Shown here: positions 21,501 to 22,897 of the stretch, piece after piece
Layout: every line of letters starts with the position of its first letter
Position numbering within the stretch: position 1 is the stretch's first letter
Source of the DNA: Klebsormidium nitens
Lineage: Eukaryota > Streptophyta > Klebsormidiophyceae > Klebsormidiales > Klebsormidiaceae
NCBI GenBank assembly: GCA_000708835.1
Contig: DF237885.1
Coordinates: forward strand, 1 to 22,897
Direction: 5' to 3'
DNA: 22,897 nucleotides
Made by a program: the position numbers and the translations under genes
Notes under the pieces: model-generated
Told to the model about the DNA's origin: nothing
The model's input: the letters and a program-made list of their open reading frames with translations, nothing else
Database searches by the model: none

Positions 21501-22772
21501 AAAAATCTACTGCTGAGTCTTTGGCAGGAGGAGGAAAGGAGGAGGACCACACGCTAGGTTGCAATTCGTGTGGCCGGTCGCTCTCGAGTCAGAGCTCTAA
21601 CCCTGGTCGCACATGCCACAGGCACCCTCGGCTAGCCTGCGCTACGTGAAGCAGCTGACGGAGGCCGCCGCTTCAGAATTCGGGCCATCAAAGGATGTGA
21701 AGGCATTCCACGGCGCGCAGAAGTCTCCGGAGGACAAGAAGCGTCTGTTTCAAGCCGTGGCGGAACCGGACGTGCACATGCTGGCGGATTTGATGACCCA
21801 CACATCGGTCATAGGCCCGGGAGTATCAGTGGAGAGGCCTTGGTATGACACGGTGGTGGCGCTGGCTTACAATAGCTCCTTCCACCCGGACGTGTTCGCC
21901 TTCATCCAGATGCTCTTTCGGCTTCGCATCGCGGGGCCCATGGATATCTACCTCAGCGCCGACAACCCGCGCAACTGCCAGCCGGCGTGCTTGCCCACGA
22001 CGAAGGAAGACGTCTTCCGAGCGATCGAGGATGAGGACGAGGAACTTCGCAAAATGCTAGGGTCCACCGACCACCTCGACTTTCTTGTCAGACGACGCGG
22101 CAAGCGGGCGATATGCAACCGGGAGTCTGCCACGTGCGTGTTGTACGCCAACAACGTGCTCGCGAGATGCGACAGCATCCGCCACTACCTGAAGATCATG
22201 ACGGAGGATCTGCAGAAGCAGGGGCTGACGGTCATCGAAAAGGGAGCACCGTGTGTGGAGACCGAACATGCTCCACCGGAGGCTTGCGATCCCGATGCAG
22301 AGCTGACGGCTGAGGAGTGGCGAAACAAGTACGTGGTTCACGGGGACCAATACTCGCACCTCAAGGTGCTGGAGGAGTCGCAGGACGTTGGCTTACTCGA
22401 GCTGAAGCAGATCAAGCTGTACGAGGCGATCCATGAGTTTTACAAGGTCGACCCCGCGCTGGTCGACTTTGACTTCTTCGACGAGTTCTGCGCGGAGGAT
22501 GACAAGAATCACGACATGTATGGGAATTACATGAGGTGAGCATTGACTCAAGGGAGGGAGCTTTCCTACTAAGCTGATGGCGTTTGATTGGTTGTCCGGT
22601 GGAAGCTTTGTCCCTGCAATGATTATTGTCGAAACATTCAATCGATGCTTTTACTATTGCCTCTCACAGGTTCCGCGAGCTCTCCCGCGACCAGATCGCT
22701 GCGGGGCTTTGCAATCCGCTGAAGGAAGCCGATGCGGTGGGCGTTACTCAAGACTATCTGGCGGAGCTGTGA
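18517..22772 (+). CDS. Fused PrimPol/UL52-type primase and origin-binding-protein-type helicase
   Basis: Exons: 18517-20006, 20667-21432, 21622-22535, 22670-22772; GT-AG introns, consistent phases, 3273 nt, TGA stop, 1090 residues. ATG 18775 (ACCATGGAG) would give 1004 residues, and the first 86 codons look less coding-like. Primase landmarks (numbered from 18517): catalytic LYADIDL with D200/D202, SxH in WSIH (257-260), D314 and R325..K331 of motif III, and a zinc-binding set C460, H467, C491, C496 (YKCHSARC). Helicase landmarks: Walker A TANKGIGKS (543-551), DEAD box VIVDEADMV (643-646), AMDAHID (680), SVIGPGVSVE (814-823) and motif VI QMLFRLR (848-854), as in the herpes origin-binding protein family. 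The expected role is priming and unwinding DNA at a specific origin. This fused architecture occurs in some large DNA viruses. Exons are GC-rich with strong G/C third positions. Both active centres appear intact. Introns 1 and 2 carry palindrome copies 5-8. Host domestication, a mobile element or a viral insertion are all possible. Confidence 0.87.
20062..20123 (+). repeat. 62-bp palindromic element, copy 5
   Basis: Arms cagtagatttttg and caaaaatcgactg, with one mismatch in the right arm. The middle contains ctatagactatgggactata. First palindrome of the tandem array in intron 1 of the helicase-primase gene. Confidence 0.95.
20292..20353 (+). repeat. 62-bp palindromic element, copy 6
   Basis: Arms cagtagatttttg and caaaaatctactg are perfectly complementary over 13 bp. 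The middle contains ctatagactataggactata. Second palindrome of the array; best candidate for the consensus. Confidence 0.96.
20525..20586 (+). repeat. 62-bp palindromic element, copy 7
   Basis: Identical to copy 6 over its whole 62 bp as far as I can read, with perfect 13-bp arms. Third palindrome of the array, 81 bp before the splice acceptor at 20666. Confidence 0.95.
21451..21512 (+). repeat. 62-bp palindromic element, copy 8
   Basis: Arms cagtagattcttg and caaaaatctactg; the middle contains tatagactataggactatat. It lies in the 189-bp intron 21433-21621, between the two helicase lobes. Its flanks (tctcaaaaa before, ctgagtctttggcaggagga after) match those of copy 4, so these two form a subtype distinct from the array copies. 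Confidence 0.94.
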
Positions 22773-22897
22773 CGATTACGTCTGGTTAAGCCTAACCTCG
22801 TTCTCGTCAGGATTTCGTTAGCTGCTTGTTAGCGAAACGACAGCGGTTACGTCTTAACGGCGCGCTGTGAGACCGTTGATGTACGGCGTTCTATCCA
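22773..22897. other. Flank downstream of the helicase-primase gene
   Basis: The last 125 bp follow the TGA stop. They contain repeated gttag and ttacgtct words (ttcgttagctgcttgttagc) but no palindrome copy and no evident gene. The 3' end of any element would lie outside the window. Confidence 0.5.

Noticed and set aside
21513-21621. Use of the repeat-derived acceptor ctttggcag after copy 8
   Set aside because: It would lead to an in-frame TAG after nine codons; the acceptor at 21621 restores helicase motifs in phase.

Overview
The window looks like nuclear DNA of a green eukaryote. Genes are split by GT-AG introns with pyrimidine-rich acceptors, starts sit in plant-like Kozak contexts, and one gene is a complete PIN-LIKES (PILS) auxin-carrier homologue. 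Together these suggest a plant-lineage genome, perhaps a streptophyte alga such as Klebsormidium; the species is inference. No prokaryotic operon or RNA gene was seen. All gene models are hand-spliced from splice sites, reading phase and protein-family resemblance.

Left block (1-8.6 kb, minus strand): a ten-exon PILS gene whose exons rejoin with consistent phases into 420 residues. Its introns carry decayed partial copies of neighbouring exons: exon 1 once, exon 2 once, the 3' end of exon 5 twice, the 5' end of exon 9 four times and the 3' end of exon 9 twice.

Middle block (8.6-15 kb): about 2.9 kb without a recognisable gene but with two perfect hairpins, then a receptor-kinase-like fragment, then a three-exon minus-strand gene of unknown function (505 residues, C-terminal coiled coil), then a 287-bp MITE with perfect 24-bp terminal inverted repeats flanked by TA.

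Right block (15-22.9 kb, plus strand): a probable eight-exon gene for a largely disordered, unrecognised protein, followed by a four-exon gene of about 1,000-1,090 residues. The latter joins an archaeo-eukaryotic (PrimPol/herpes UL52-like) primase to a superfamily 2 helicase of the herpesvirus origin-binding-protein type. This two-gene region holds eight copies of a palindromic element, each exactly 62 bp, with 13-bp arms and an AT-rich middle. Seven lie in introns (or in one case upstream-gene introns) and one lies just upstream. Three of them, with about 170 bp of spacer each, form a tandem array of 230-233 bp units. The leftmost three copies are inverted relative to the other five.

The main idea to test is that the helicase-primase and the 62-bp palindromes form one replication or mobile system, with the palindromes acting as origin-like binding sites, as inverted-repeat origins do for origin-binding helicases of large DNA viruses. 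The proximity and the repeat are seen directly; the functional link is inference.
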